Assembly: GCF_900086705.1 (NCBI RefSeq)
Contig: NZ_LT575483.1
Span: 3,043,516-3,107,515, forward strand
Direction: 5' to 3'
From: Massilibacillus massiliensis
Lineage (GTDB): Bacteria; Bacillota; Negativicutes; FLKF01
Length of the DNA: 64,000 bases
This document shows, in pieces, positions 18,169 to 26,537 of the stretch (position 1 is the first letter of the stretch; the number at the start of each line of letters is the position of its first letter). The position numbers and the translations under genes were made by a program. The notes beneath the pieces are model-generated. The model did no database searches and was not told where the DNA came from. It saw only the letters and a program-made list of their open reading frames with translations.

Positions 18169-20053
18169 GTGCGCCCGGCATGGGCGCAATCTAACGGGTG
18201 AAAGTCCCGAGCGCGGGTTAATAGTGCCAAGCGCATAGTCAAGAGCAAGGGTGTCCATCGCGAGGTGGAATCTGAAGGAAGCTGGCGGCAAATCTCTGGC
18301 CTGACGAACAGAAACCACATATAAGGCAGGAGGAAACCGGGTAAAGTCGCGGAACAGACTGAAGCCCCAAACTATTCAAGGTCAATCCTGTAGATGTGGC
18401 AGGTAGATGGAGAGAAAGATTGCGTTCTTACCCGGGGAGGTCTCACAGACATGTGAAGATAATTCTTCCGAAACATGGTTGAAATAAGATTTACTGTGAG
18501 AAGTCAGCCGAGGTCATAGTACCGAAGATTTTTTTTTCGGGAAGGACTGAACAATAATAGAGTTCGTGAGCAAAGGAAGGTGAGTCATGTTAAGAGAGCA
18601 GAAAACCAATAAAATGGGCTGGCCTTGCCAGGGTATGCTGGAAGCAGAGAGTAACAAGGGAGCGCGGAGCGTGACAACACTGGAAATAGCAAAAGAGAAC
18701 CGCGTAAACCTGTTAGAAGAAATACTAAACCGAAACAACCTCAATACGGCATATGCGCAGGTAGTACGTAAGAAAGGTACAAGCGGAGTAGATGGGATGC
18801 AAGTAGGCGAGCTGAAAGAATGGCTGAAGGAAAACAAAGAAGAATTTCTTGAATCACTGCAAGCGGGGAGATACATTCCTAAACCCGTGAAAAGGGTAGG
18901 AATTCCGAAGGCGGATGGAGGAATACGAAAACTAGGAATACCGACCGTGGTAGATCGACTCATACAGCAGGCAATTTCGCAAGTGCTAACGCCTATTTTC
19001 GAAAAGACATTTTCCGCAAGAAGTTATGGATTTCGCCCGGGAAGGAATGCGCATCAGGCAATAAAACAAGGCGAAGTGTACTACCGGGAGGGATACAAGA
19101 AGGTAGTCGACATCGACCTAGCGCAGTACTTCGACACGTTAAACCATGACATGCTCATCAACATGCTCCGCGAGGAAATCAAGGATGAGAGAGTTATAAG
19201 CCTCATCCGAAGATACCTGAAAAGTGGAGCTATGGAAGGCGGCATAGTCAGTCCTAGTAAAGCTGGAACCCCGCAAGGAGGAAATCTATCGCCACTGTTA
19301 TCGAATATCTATCTGACAAAGTTTGACCAACTGCTGGAAAAGCGCGGACATAAGTTCGTAAGATATGCAGATGACTGCAATATCTATGTACGGACAGAGC
19401 GTGCGGCAAAGCGAGTTATGGAAAGTTGCGTGAATTTCCTAGAAAGAAAACTAAAATTACAAGTCAATCGCCGAAAGAGCCGAGTAGGAAGCCCACTGAA
19501 GGTGAAGTTTCTGGGATTCTCATTGCACAAAGTGGTGAGAAAAATCGGAATACGACCGCATGGAGAAGTACTCAAACGCTATAAAGAGAAAATTAGAGAA
19601 ATAACGAGCCGAAGTCGTGGGCGTTCAATAAAAGACATAATGCAAGAATTGAGAAACTACACAACCGGTTGGTTAAGCTATTTCTCTATAGCGGATATGC
19701 GGACGCAGATACAGGAAATAAATAAATGGATACGACGCAGGCTGCGAATGTATCTATGGAAGCAGTGGAAGAAAATAACCACTCGATTTATGAATCTGCA
19801 AAAGCTGGGATTAGATAGAAATAGGGCTTGGCAGTATGCAAATACCCGATTAGGTTATTGACGTATCGCTGGAAGTGCTATTTTACAACGGACACTAACA
19901 GACAAATACCTCGAATCTCTAGGCTACATGAACATAGCAAAGAAATACGAGGTACTCCATTTACGTTAAATTATTGAACCGCCGTATACCGAACGGTACG
20001 TACGGTGGTGTGAGAGGTCGCTAAATAAATTAATTATTTAGCTCCTACTCGAT
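18169..20053 (+). mobile_element. Group II intron, class C (IIC), inserted behind the tmRNA terminator
   Basis: The 5' end GTGCGCCCGGCATGGGCG at 18169 and the 3' end CCTACTCGAT at about 20053 are typical boundaries of bacterial class C introns. The 418 bases before the maturase gene are structured domain I-III sequence without genes. Domain V (about 19975-20010, with CCGCCGTA...GAAC...TACGGTGG) and domain VI (about 20011-20050, stem GCTAAATAA / TTATTTAGC with a candidate bulged branch A at 20047) are recognisable. Class C introns are known to insert just downstream of terminator hairpins, as here. The 3' boundary is uncertain by one or two bases. Confidence 0.85.
18587..19861 (+). CDS. ltrA: Group II intron reverse transcriptase/maturase, cut short by an in-frame TGA
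   Basis: A 424-residue protein with reverse transcriptase blocks (IPKADGGIRKLGIPTVVDRL, YGFRPGRNAHQA, TPQGGNLSPLLSNI, the YADD catalytic motif in VRYADDCNIYV) and a maturase/thumb region (LRNYTTGWLSYFSIADM). No HNH endonuclease domain, as in class C. After NTRLGY a TGA (19859-19861) stands where relatives have Trp; the same frame continues for 35 more codons (RIAGSAILQRTLTDKYLESL and onward) to TAA at 19967-19969. So the protein has lost its last 36 residues by a single G-to-A change, unless the stop is read through. AAGGAAGGTGAG before ATG. Confidence 0.85.
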   Translation: MLREQKTNKMGWPCQGMLEAESNKGARSVTTLEIAKENRVNLLEEILNRNNLNTAYAQVVRKKGTSGVDGMQVGELKEWLKENKEEFLESLQAGRYIPKPVKRVGIPKADGGIRKLGIPTVVDRLIQQAISQVLTPIFEKTFSARSYGFRPGRNAHQAIKQGEVYYREGYKKVVDIDLAQYFDTLNHDMLINMLREEIKDERVISLIRRYLKSGAMEGGIVSPSKAGTPQGGNLSPLLSNIYLTKFDQLLEKRGHKFVRYADDCNIYVRTERAAKRVMESCVNFLERKLKLQVNRRKSRVGSPLKVKFLGFSLHKVVRKIGIRPHGEVLKRYKEKIREITSRSRGRSIKDIMQELRNYTTGWLSYFSIADMRTQIQEINKWIRRRLRMYLWKQWKKITTRFMNLQKLGLDRNRAWQYANTRLGY

Positions 20054-20374
20054 TTTAGGGGAAGCCATAGCTGATGTTTATCGAACTCGTAAGAGGTTTA
20101 TGGACTTTATCTTGGGGCTAAAACATCTTTTTACAAACCGGAAATTTTATATAGAAAAATAAAAGGATTTGTTTCTCTATATATAGAAGTTTACAAGAAA
20201 TAAAAAGGATTTAAATTAAAAAATACATATGAACGAGTCAAATACTTAAATGTGAAAATCAGAAAAAGTCTTTGACTTAAAAATTCCACGGAGAAAAGTT
20301 CGCTATGTATGAATTGTTGATTTTTATTTCAGAAAATTAACAAAATTTTAACAATAGGTTTGGCGGTGATAATT
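20054..20374. other. Intergenic DNA downstream of the intron
   Basis: About 320 AT-rich bases between the intron end and the acetyltransferase gene. I see no gene, terminator or repeat in it beyond short A/T runs; it should contain the acetyltransferase promoter, which I cannot place. Confidence 0.4.
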
Positions 20375-20890
20375 TTGGAAGTGATTTTTGAATCAAAAAG
20401 ATTGTTATTTAGAAAAATTGTGAAGAGTGATTTTTACCATCTATGTTCTATTTTGCAGGATAAAGAAGTGATGTACGCATGGGAACATGAGTTCACGGAT
20501 GAAGAAGTAAAGAGCTGGATTGATAAAAATTTAAATCGTTACAGCAATGAGGGGTATTCATATTTTGCTGTCATAGAAAAATATACGTATCGTTTTATCG
20601 GCGTGATTGGGCCTTTACTCGAAAAGATAGGAGTCGGGGAGCAGATTGGTATTGCTTATATTTTGAATAAACAGTACTGGGGAAAAGGCTTTGCTGTAGA
20701 GGGAGCCAAGGCATCGATGGAATATGCATTTCAACATCTAGGTGCAGATAAGGTGATTGCGCAAATCAGACCCAATAATTTGCCATCGAGAAAAGTGGCT
20801 GAAAAGCTTGGCATGACAATCGAAGGTGAATATATGAAACAATATAAAGACAAGGAAATGCTGCATTTAGTTTATAGTTGTGAGAAATAA
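20375..20890 (+). CDS. GNAT N-acetyltransferase (RimJ/RimL type)
   Basis: A 171-residue acetyltransferase: ESKRLLFRKIVKSDF at the N terminus, the acetyl-CoA loop region YILNKQYWGKGFAVEGAKAS, and the C-terminal IRPNNLPSRKVAEKLGM. Such enzymes transfer acetyl from acetyl-CoA to protein N termini, ribosomal proteins or small molecules; the substrate cannot be told. TTG at 20375 is preferred as start because GGCGGTGA lies 7 bases upstream; an in-frame TTG at 20360 lacks a site. Confidence 0.8.
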   Translation: MEVIFESKRLLFRKIVKSDFYHLCSILQDKEVMYAWEHEFTDEEVKSWIDKNLNRYSNEGYSYFAVIEKYTYRFIGVIGPLLEKIGVGEQIGIAYILNKQYWGKGFAVEGAKASMEYAFQHLGADKVIAQIRPNNLPSRKVAEKLGMTIEGEYMKQYKDKEMLHLVYSCEK

Positions 20891-21012
20891 ATGTTGTGGG
20901 CAGTTCTGCGAAATTGATTGCTTGTTTTAAATAGGAGTTTTATTGCAGAATCTTTTCATGTATACAATAGAAATAGTAAGATCAAATTTAAATTATAGTT
21001 TGGATATAGTAT

Positions 21013-21026
21013 AAAAAGCCCTCTTT
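21013..21026 (+). terminator. Left arm of a terminator split by the IS element
   Basis: AAAAAGCCCTCTTT (21013-21026) would pair with AAAGAGGGCTTTTT (about 22415-22428) on the far side of the IS. With the IS and one target copy removed, the two arms form a bidirectional terminator with a loop near CATTAGCAATTGTCTAAT. Confidence 0.75.
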
Positions 21027-21029
21027 CAT

Positions 21030-22390
21030 GGGAGTGTAAAATAATCTGTGTAAGTATAAAACTTGCACAGATTATTTTAATATTGGATAATAAAAAATAT
21101 TAAACACGAAAAGGACGAAAAAATGGCTAGAAAAAACTCTGAACAAGAACAGCTTGCCCAAGAAATTATTGCAAAATATCAACCAAAATCTGTCGAAGAT
21201 ATGCAAAATGCCTTAAAAGATATTTTCGGACCGATGTTCCAAGCAATGCTAAAAGGTGAATTAGATCACCATCTTGGTTATTCAAGTAATGATCGTGGTG
21301 AAAAAGAATCCTCAAATCGTCGTAATGGGTATTCACAAAAAACTCTTAAAAGTTCTTTGGGTTCTATTCCAATTGATGTTCCGCGTGATCGTCAAGCGAC
21401 TTTTAAGCCACAAATTATACCCAAACATAAAACCAATGTATCTGACATTGAGCAAAAAGTTTTAGCGATGTATGCGCGTGGACTCAGTCAACGAGATATA
21501 GCCGCAACGATTGAAGATATCTATGGTTTTGAAATATCTCATGAACAAATTTCAATCATCACAGATAAAATATTAGAAGAGCTCGATCAATGGCAAAAAC
21601 GTCCCTTAAATCCATTCTATCCATTTGTTTTTGTCGACTGCATGTACGTGACAATTCGAAAAGATTATGAAGTTAAGAGTTGCGCAGTTTATACGATTCT
21701 TGGGTACAACATGGATGGTCATAAAGATATCTTAGGATTATGGATCAATGAAAATGAAAGTAAGCATACCTGGATGCAAATCTTCGATGAGCTCAAGGCT
21801 AGAGGAATACAAGATATCGGATTCATCTGTATGGATGGATTGAGCGGATTAGAAGATGGAGCTAAAGCAATATTTAAAGACGTAAATGTACAGAGATGTA
21901 TCGTGCATTTAATAAGAAATTCTATAAAATATGTTCCAAGTAAGGACTATAAGGGATTTACAGCCCAGTTAAAGAAAGTATATGGAACTTCAAGTTTAAA
22001 AGCGGCAATTGCGGAATTTGAGCGATTTAAAGTGGCGTGGGCAAACTATCCTGGAGCCGTTAGCGTATGGGAACGGAATTTCTCACATATAGAGCAGCTT
22101 TTTAATTACGGTAGTGCAGTGCGAAAGATTATGTACACAACAAATGCCATAGAAAGCGTGAATTCAAGTTTCCGAAAAGTGACAAAAAAAGGAGCGTTTC
22201 CAAATGAAAACGCCATACTGAAAGTATTGTATTTACGAGTTACAGAACTTTATAAAAAATGGCATGATCGCCCAGTTCTCAATTGGTCTATGGTTCGAAA
22301 CCAACTTTCAATTGATACTAGGATTCAGCCGATTTTTCAAAAATATGAACAACACTTTTAATCTTGTTACACAAAATTCTTGACACTCCC
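21030..22390 (+). mobile_element. IS256-family insertion sequence (1361 bp) with 8-bp target duplication
   Basis: Terminal inverted repeats GGGAGTGTAAAATAATCTGT... (from 21030) and, on the other strand from 22390, GGGAGTGTCAAGAATTTTGT... match at 19 of the first 24 positions. The duplication TCTTTCAT stands at 21022-21029 and 22391-22398, as expected for IS256 elements (8-9 bp). Inside the left end AATAATCTGTG (from about 21040) pairs with CACAGATTATT (to about 21075), a hairpin that probably blocks read-through into the transposase. One transposase gene fills the element, which looks intact. Confidence 0.92.
21123..22361 (+). CDS. IS256 family transposase
   Basis: A 412-residue mutator-type DDE transposase. 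Marks: GELDHHLGYSSNDRGEK near residue 45, IDVPRDRQATFKPQIIPKH, MYARGLSQRDIAATIEDIYG, VFVDCMYVTIR with the first Asp, GFICMDGLSGLEDG with the second, and YTTNAIESVNSSFRKVTKKG with the Glu. Complete, so the element may be active. Confidence 0.95.
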   Translation: MARKNSEQEQLAQEIIAKYQPKSVEDMQNALKDIFGPMFQAMLKGELDHHLGYSSNDRGEKESSNRRNGYSQKTLKSSLGSIPIDVPRDRQATFKPQIIPKHKTNVSDIEQKVLAMYARGLSQRDIAATIEDIYGFEISHEQISIITDKILEELDQWQKRPLNPFYPFVFVDCMYVTIRKDYEVKSCAVYTILGYNMDGHKDILGLWINENESKHTWMQIFDELKARGIQDIGFICMDGLSGLEDGAKAIFKDVNVQRCIVHLIRNSIKYVPSKDYKGFTAQLKKVYGTSSLKAAIAEFERFKVAWANYPGAVSVWERNFSHIEQLFNYGSAVRKIMYTTNAIESVNSSFRKVTKKGAFPNENAILKVLYLRVTELYKKWHDRPVLNWSMVRNQLSIDTRIQPIFQKYEQHF

Positions 22391-22414
22391 TCTTTCATTA
22401 GCAATTGTCTAATA

Positions 22415-22428
22415 AAAGAGGGCTTTTT
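22415..22428 (+). terminator. Right arm of the IS-split terminator
   Basis: AAAGAGGGCTTTTT, complement of the arm at 21013-21026. It still provides a T-tract between the IS and the PepSY gene. Confidence 0.7.
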
Positions 22429-22439
22429 AGCGGAACCCA

Positions 22440-22934
22440 TTAGGCTGGTGAATACTTAATTTCTCTTTCAATAATGATCCCTGTCTGCGGATCGATTTCC
22501 ATTTCTCCATGCAGGCCTTTGGCTGTAAACTTCACTTCATATTCCCAGTACTTGTCGCTAGTTTCCAGTTTGATTTTATGAATGACTGCATCTGGAAATT
22601 CATTGCGGACAATCGTCTTTATTTCAGCTTCACTTAACTTTACGCTTGAGTTGCCTGTATGGTGCCTGCGTTTTGATTGTACTTCGGTTACTTTCTCGGT
22701 CAACTTACTAATTTCAACTTCGTACTTTTCGTTTGTTACTTTATGAAAAAATTCGACTTCATACTCGTGATCGTCGACATTCATTGATGTATAGATGGAA
22801 CCCTCTGGTACCCATTTTTCAGCAAGTTCCCTTGCAGCTGTCTCGTTCATTGCAGCAAAAGAGGTGGAAGCTATAGAAAGTATAGCAATTGATGCCAATG
22901 TAGTTATTTGTAATAATTTTTTATAACGTTTCAT
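22440..22934 (-). CDS. Secreted PepSY-domain protein
   Basis: A 164-residue exported protein: signal peptide MKRYKKLLQITTLASIAILS...TSFA, then two PepSY-like repeats (about 30-80 and 100-160; the second has LSEAEIKTIVRNEFPDAVIH and MEIDPQTGIIIEREIKY). PepSY domains are found in peptidase propeptides and periplasmic/cell-surface inhibitors. Start at 22934 chosen because GGAGGAAATGAG precedes it; the longer frame upstream lacks a site. Role unknown. Confidence 0.75.
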   Translation of the reverse strand: MKRYKKLLQITTLASIAILSIASTSFAAMNETAARELAEKWVPEGSIYTSMNVDDHEYEVEFFHKVTNEKYEVEISKLTEKVTEVQSKRRHHTGNSSVKLSEAEIKTIVRNEFPDAVIHKIKLETSDKYWEYEVKFTAKGLHGEMEIDPQTGIIIEREIKYSPA

Positions 22935-23024
22935 CTCATTTCCTCCAGTTTTTAAATTGCATTTTTTATATTTATTATAGTGAAAAATATGATAAATTGC
23001 AATAATAGCGTGATTAGGAAACAT

Positions 23025-23327
23025 TTAAATTCTATCACGGATTTCGAATGTATTTGTACAAACTTTTATTGAACTGGCATATAAATTATAATACCTATTT
23101 TATGTAGATGATTTAGTTAAGGAAGATAAATCAAAAGGAAGGAGAATCGGTAAGACAAGTCGTTTTAAATCATTAAAAATCGAAGTTGTGAAATGATGCG
23201 CGGTATATTGACATGAATTCAATTGACCGCTGATATGCCATGATTTTTGTAAAGCACTGCATAAGTTTTCATTAAAAATCTTTGCTGAGAAAGCAGAGGG
23301 AAATGTGATTAATAGGGGGCGGATTTG
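23025..23327. other. Intergenic DNA between divergent PepSY and dehydrogenase genes
   Basis: About 300 bases. It must hold the two divergent promoters; I see no clear hairpin or repeat. Confidence 0.35.
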
Positions 23328-24278
23328 ATGTATAAAGTTTTCATTCCTCAAGATATTAGTGACGCTGGGAAAAAATATTTACGTGATTTAGGATATGAAG
23401 TTGTAATCGGAACTGCGGCAGATGAAGAGACGATTAAGAAGGAAATTATCGATTGTGATGCACTTATTGCCAGAACAGAGCCTTATCCAAAACAGGTAAT
23501 TGCGGCAGGGAAGAAGTTAAAGATTATAGCACGGCACGGAGTAGGCACAGATAATATAGATGTAGAAGCGGCAGAACGCCAAGGCGTTTATGTGACAATT
23601 GCTAAAAATACAAATGTATATTCTGTGGCTGAACATACAATCGCATTGTTATTAGCTACGGTGAAATCACTGCATCATGCTTATAATGAGATGAAAGCCG
23701 GTGATTGGGATATTCGTAATACCTTACCAACGATTGAGTTACGAGGAAAAACCTTAGGCATTATCGGTCTGGGGAATATCGGAAAAGAGGTAGCGCATAT
23801 TGCACATCATGGATTCCATATGAATATCATTGGATACGATGCGTATGTTGATAAAGATCATCTTGCTGAGTATGTACAGATCGTATCATTGCAGGAATTA
23901 TATGCAAATTCTGATGCGATCAGCTTACATGTCCCTGCGACCCCGCAAACACGAAATATGATTGATGCAGGTGTACTTAGGCAAATGAAAAACAGTGCGG
24001 TGCTGATCAATTGCGCGCGGGGCGGAATTGTAAATGAAAATGATCTTTTCATTGCTTTGAAAAATAAAGAAATTGCTGGTGCGGCGGTGGATTGTTTTGC
24101 AGCAGAGCCTGTAGATAAAGATAATCAATTGTTTACTTTATGCAATTTCATTGGATCTCCGCATAATGCGGGCATGACATCAGAAGCACGTGACGCTATG
24201 GGAATTTCTTGTGCGAAAGCCATTGATGATGTGCTTCACGGACGAAAACCGCAATATCCCATCAATCATCCGATCTAA
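23328..24278 (+). CDS. D-2-hydroxyacid dehydrogenase (phosphoglycerate dehydrogenase-like)
   Basis: A 316-residue NAD-dependent dehydrogenase: LGIIGLGNIGKEVAHIAH is the Rossmann dinucleotide loop, ARHGVGTDNIDVEAAERQGV the substrate-domain signature, LINCARGGIVNENDLFIALK holds the catalytic Arg, and FIGSPHNAGMTSEA the catalytic His. Family members reduce 2-keto acids or oxidise 3-phosphoglycerate; the exact substrate is not evident. ATG at 23328 after GGGGGCGG; an adjacent TTG at 23325 is less likely. Confidence 0.85.
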   Translation: MYKVFIPQDISDAGKKYLRDLGYEVVIGTAADEETIKKEIIDCDALIARTEPYPKQVIAAGKKLKIIARHGVGTDNIDVEAAERQGVYVTIAKNTNVYSVAEHTIALLLATVKSLHHAYNEMKAGDWDIRNTLPTIELRGKTLGIIGLGNIGKEVAHIAHHGFHMNIIGYDAYVDKDHLAEYVQIVSLQELYANSDAISLHVPATPQTRNMIDAGVLRQMKNSAVLINCARGGIVNENDLFIALKNKEIAGAAVDCFAAEPVDKDNQLFTLCNFIGSPHNAGMTSEARDAMGISCAKAIDDVLHGRKPQYPINHPI

Positions 24279-24403
24279 AAATTCAGCAGCAGAATGCGTA
24301 GGGGATGATATTGGATTTCAAAAGAACATAAAGTTTTGGACATCTTGTAGCCGCTGTCATGTACGTTATCATGCATGTGAAGGATTGCTAGAGGAATGAC
24401 GAT

Positions 24404-24982
24404 TTAAATATAATTTGCTTTAGAATCGAGTTTATGTAGATTTTGATATCTCTCCATCAGCGACAATAATTGTTCTGCCATATATTCAGCGGAATAAGGC
24501 ATTGCATTTGTAATCCACCATTCAATGACACCAATGGTTGCCGAAGCAAAATATTGTACCATAATATCCTTGTTTACATCTTTAGGGATACCACTTATCG
24601 CAATTTGTTCTTCAATACTCTTCACCATTAAAGCATGCAATCGATTTCTAAAAACAGCAATGCTTTTACTCATGAGCATTTTTGAATAGAAAAAAGCATT
24701 TTGTTCTAAGTATTTAAAGGTTTTACAAAGCGAATTCTTACCAGAAATCTTAGTATCATTTTCTCTTGGCTGACAATTTTCAAATAATTTATTTAAGTGA
24801 TTTTCTATGCACTGATCCAGTAAATCGAATATGTCAGCATAATGCGCATATACAGTTCCCCGGTTTACATTTGCCAGTTCGGCAATTTCATGAATTGTAA
24901 TTTTTTCAAAATCTTTTTCCAGCATTAGTTTAGTAAAAGCCTCCATAATGGCTTGCCTGGATTTTTCAATACGCCTGTCCAT
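24404..24982 (-). CDS. TetR family transcriptional regulator
   Basis: A 192-residue regulator. N-terminal helix-turn-helix IEKSRQAIMEAFTKLM...ITIHEIAELANVNRGTVYAHY; the C-terminal part (TetR_C-like, MVQYFASATIGVIEWWITN) would bind a ligand. Divergent to the ferredoxin-nitroreductase gene with 173 bases between, so it probably represses that gene and itself. GAAGGAG before ATG. Confidence 0.88.
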   Translation of the reverse strand: MDRRIEKSRQAIMEAFTKLMLEKDFEKITIHEIAELANVNRGTVYAHYADIFDLLDQCIENHLNKLFENCQPRENDTKISGKNSLCKTFKYLEQNAFFYSKMLMSKSIAVFRNRLHALMVKSIEEQIAISGIPKDVNKDIMVQYFASATIGVIEWWITNAMPYSAEYMAEQLLSLMERYQNLHKLDSKANYI

Positions 24983-25100
24983 AAGAAATTGCTCCTTCGT
25001 ATTTTATAAATGAACATTTTTATCTGTTTTGTTTATTAATCAACATATGTGGTTATGTTATTTATTGATTTTAATTTATAGCATTGCTACTATTATATTA

Positions 25101-25128
25101 AACAAATGTTTGATATTCAACACTTGTT
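25101..25128 (+). promoter_or_regulatory. Candidate TetR operator before the nitroreductase gene
   Basis: AACAAATGTTTG (25101-25112) and CAACACTTGTT (25118-25128) form an imperfect inverted repeat directly after a TATTAT -10-like box near 25091, where a repressor would block transcription. Confidence 0.55.
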
Positions 25129-25155
25129 GGTTATTTTATTGAGGAGATGACTATC

Positions 25156-25953
25156 ATGAGCTTAATTACAGTCAACAAAAGGTGTATTAAATGTGGGCTT
25201 TGTATTGAAGAATGTCCGGTAGATGTTCTAAAGATGGGGGAGAAAGGGCCAGAGGAAGTGGCGGATAGCAATTGCATTGCCTGTGGACATTGCGTTGCAA
25301 TATGTCCCAAGACTGCAATAGATAATAAAAAAACACCTCTAGCACAGCAAGTGGATATGAAGGATTTTCCTAAATTAAATCCACAGCAGGCAGAGCATTT
25401 TTTAAGATCTCGCCGTTCCATAAGAAATTATCATGACAAGCCTGTACCAAGAGAACTTTTGTCAAAATTAGTGAATATAGCTAGACTAGCTCCCACTGCA
25501 TCGAATAGTCAAGGTATATCCTATGTTATAATAGAAAATAAACAATTACTTGAAAAATCAGTTGAACTGACGATTCAGATGATAGAAAAATCTCCCGTAA
25601 GGCATTTATTAGAAGTAGCGATTACTGGGTATAGAGAAAGAGGCATTGATTCGGTTTTCCGCGGTGCACCAAATTTAATCATAGCAATTGCCGATAAAAA
25701 TTTATTATATGCTAAAAATAACGCTATTTCTTGTTTAACTTATCTAGAGTTATTTGCCCCGTCATTAGGACTCGGAACCTGTTGGGCCGGAATTTTTGAA
25801 CATTTTGCAGCTATCGAAAATTCACCATTGACGAATTTATTCAATATTCCCGAAGAAAAAATTGTAGTAGGTGCAGTTATGGTGGGGTATCCTAAGTATA
25901 AATATAGGAGACTAGTAGATAGAAATTCACTGGATGTTACATATATAAATTAA
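25156..25953 (+). CDS. Ferredoxin-nitroreductase fusion protein
   Basis: A 265-residue protein with an N-terminal 2[4Fe-4S] ferredoxin domain (CIKCGLCIEECPVDVL and CIACGHCVAICPKTAI, residues about 9-55) followed by an FMN-binding nitroreductase domain (RRSIRNYHDKPV, ARLAPTASNSQGISYVI, LGLGTCWAGIFEH). The clusters can feed electrons from ferredoxin-type donors to the flavin, typical of anaerobes; substrates are nitro compounds, quinones or enones. ATG at 25156 lies 9 bases after GAGGAG; the ATG at 25147 abuts it. Probably under the adjacent TetR. Confidence 0.85.
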   Translation: MSLITVNKRCIKCGLCIEECPVDVLKMGEKGPEEVADSNCIACGHCVAICPKTAIDNKKTPLAQQVDMKDFPKLNPQQAEHFLRSRRSIRNYHDKPVPRELLSKLVNIARLAPTASNSQGISYVIIENKQLLEKSVELTIQMIEKSPVRHLLEVAITGYRERGIDSVFRGAPNLIIAIADKNLLYAKNNAISCLTYLELFAPSLGLGTCWAGIFEHFAAIENSPLTNLFNIPEEKIVVGAVMVGYPKYKYRRLVDRNSLDVTYIN

Positions 25954-25982
25954 AGTGATATTTCATAAAAGACCAAGTGCAA

Positions 25983-26018
25983 AAAAGGGGCGTCGCATTT
26001 TAAAGCGACGCCCCTTTT
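25983..26018. terminator. Bidirectional terminator, lone relative of repeat module D
   Basis: AAAAGGGGCGTCGC (25983-25996) pairs perfectly with GCGACGCCCCTTTT (26005-26018) around ATTTTAAA. The core GCATTTTAA-GC equals that of module D in repeat copies 1, 2 and 4, but the stem is different on both arms. It separates the convergent nitroreductase and flavin-reductase-like genes. Confidence 0.85.
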
Positions 26019-26053
26019 AGATCTAGTAGATCAATTCTGTCTATATTGTGTTC

Positions 26054-26476
26054 TTAATCTATGGAGAAACTTTCAGACTTAAAGTTAGCATAATATCGTC
26101 CGGTGCGTACTGTAAATTTCAAGATGCAATAATCTGGGTCTGTAACACCTTTAGCGTAATACTGCGTGTCGCCTTCTTGCCAAATCATTTCTTTACTCGC
26201 GGCATCCTCCAACACTTCGACTGTGCCTGTTAGCATGATTCCTCTAAAGAATCTTTTATCACAGAAATAGATGCACGCTTTTGGATTAGAACGATACTGC
26301 GATACTCTCATAGAAGAAGTGTTTGTCGAAAAGTAAAAGGTTTTTATGCCCTCTCTTTTTCTCGGAGGAAGCATGGCCTTTGTATTAGGAAATCCACTTT
26401 CGTCCACCGAACTAATAAAGGCAACACTCTGTTTGTCAATTAAGTTTCCTATCGTTTTCTCCGCATCTCTTAACAT
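26054..26476 (-). CDS. Pyridoxamine 5'-phosphate oxidase family protein
   Basis: A 140-residue split-barrel flavin-binding protein: VAFISSVDESGFPNTKAMLP, IKTFYFSTNTSSMRVSQYRS, KACIYFCDKRFFRGIMLTGT and the C-terminal KFTVRTGRYYANF. Short members of this group bind FMN or F420-like cofactors and are often annotated as general stress proteins. Substrate unknown. Site AGAGGTGG before the ATG. Confidence 0.8.
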   Translation of the reverse strand: MLRDAEKTIGNLIDKQSVAFISSVDESGFPNTKAMLPPRKREGIKTFYFSTNTSSMRVSQYRSNPKACIYFCDKRFFRGIMLTGTVEVLEDAASKEMIWQEGDTQYYAKGVTDPDYCILKFTVRTGRYYANFKSESFSID

Positions 26477-26537
26477 TCTACCACCTCTTAACTAAAAGCA
26501 TAGCATTATACAATGGCGAAGTAAAATCCTCAGTTTT

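Noticed and set aside
18013-18320. Two minus-strand frames over the tmRNA end and intron start
   Set aside because: They are antisense to structured RNA and have no start site or family features.
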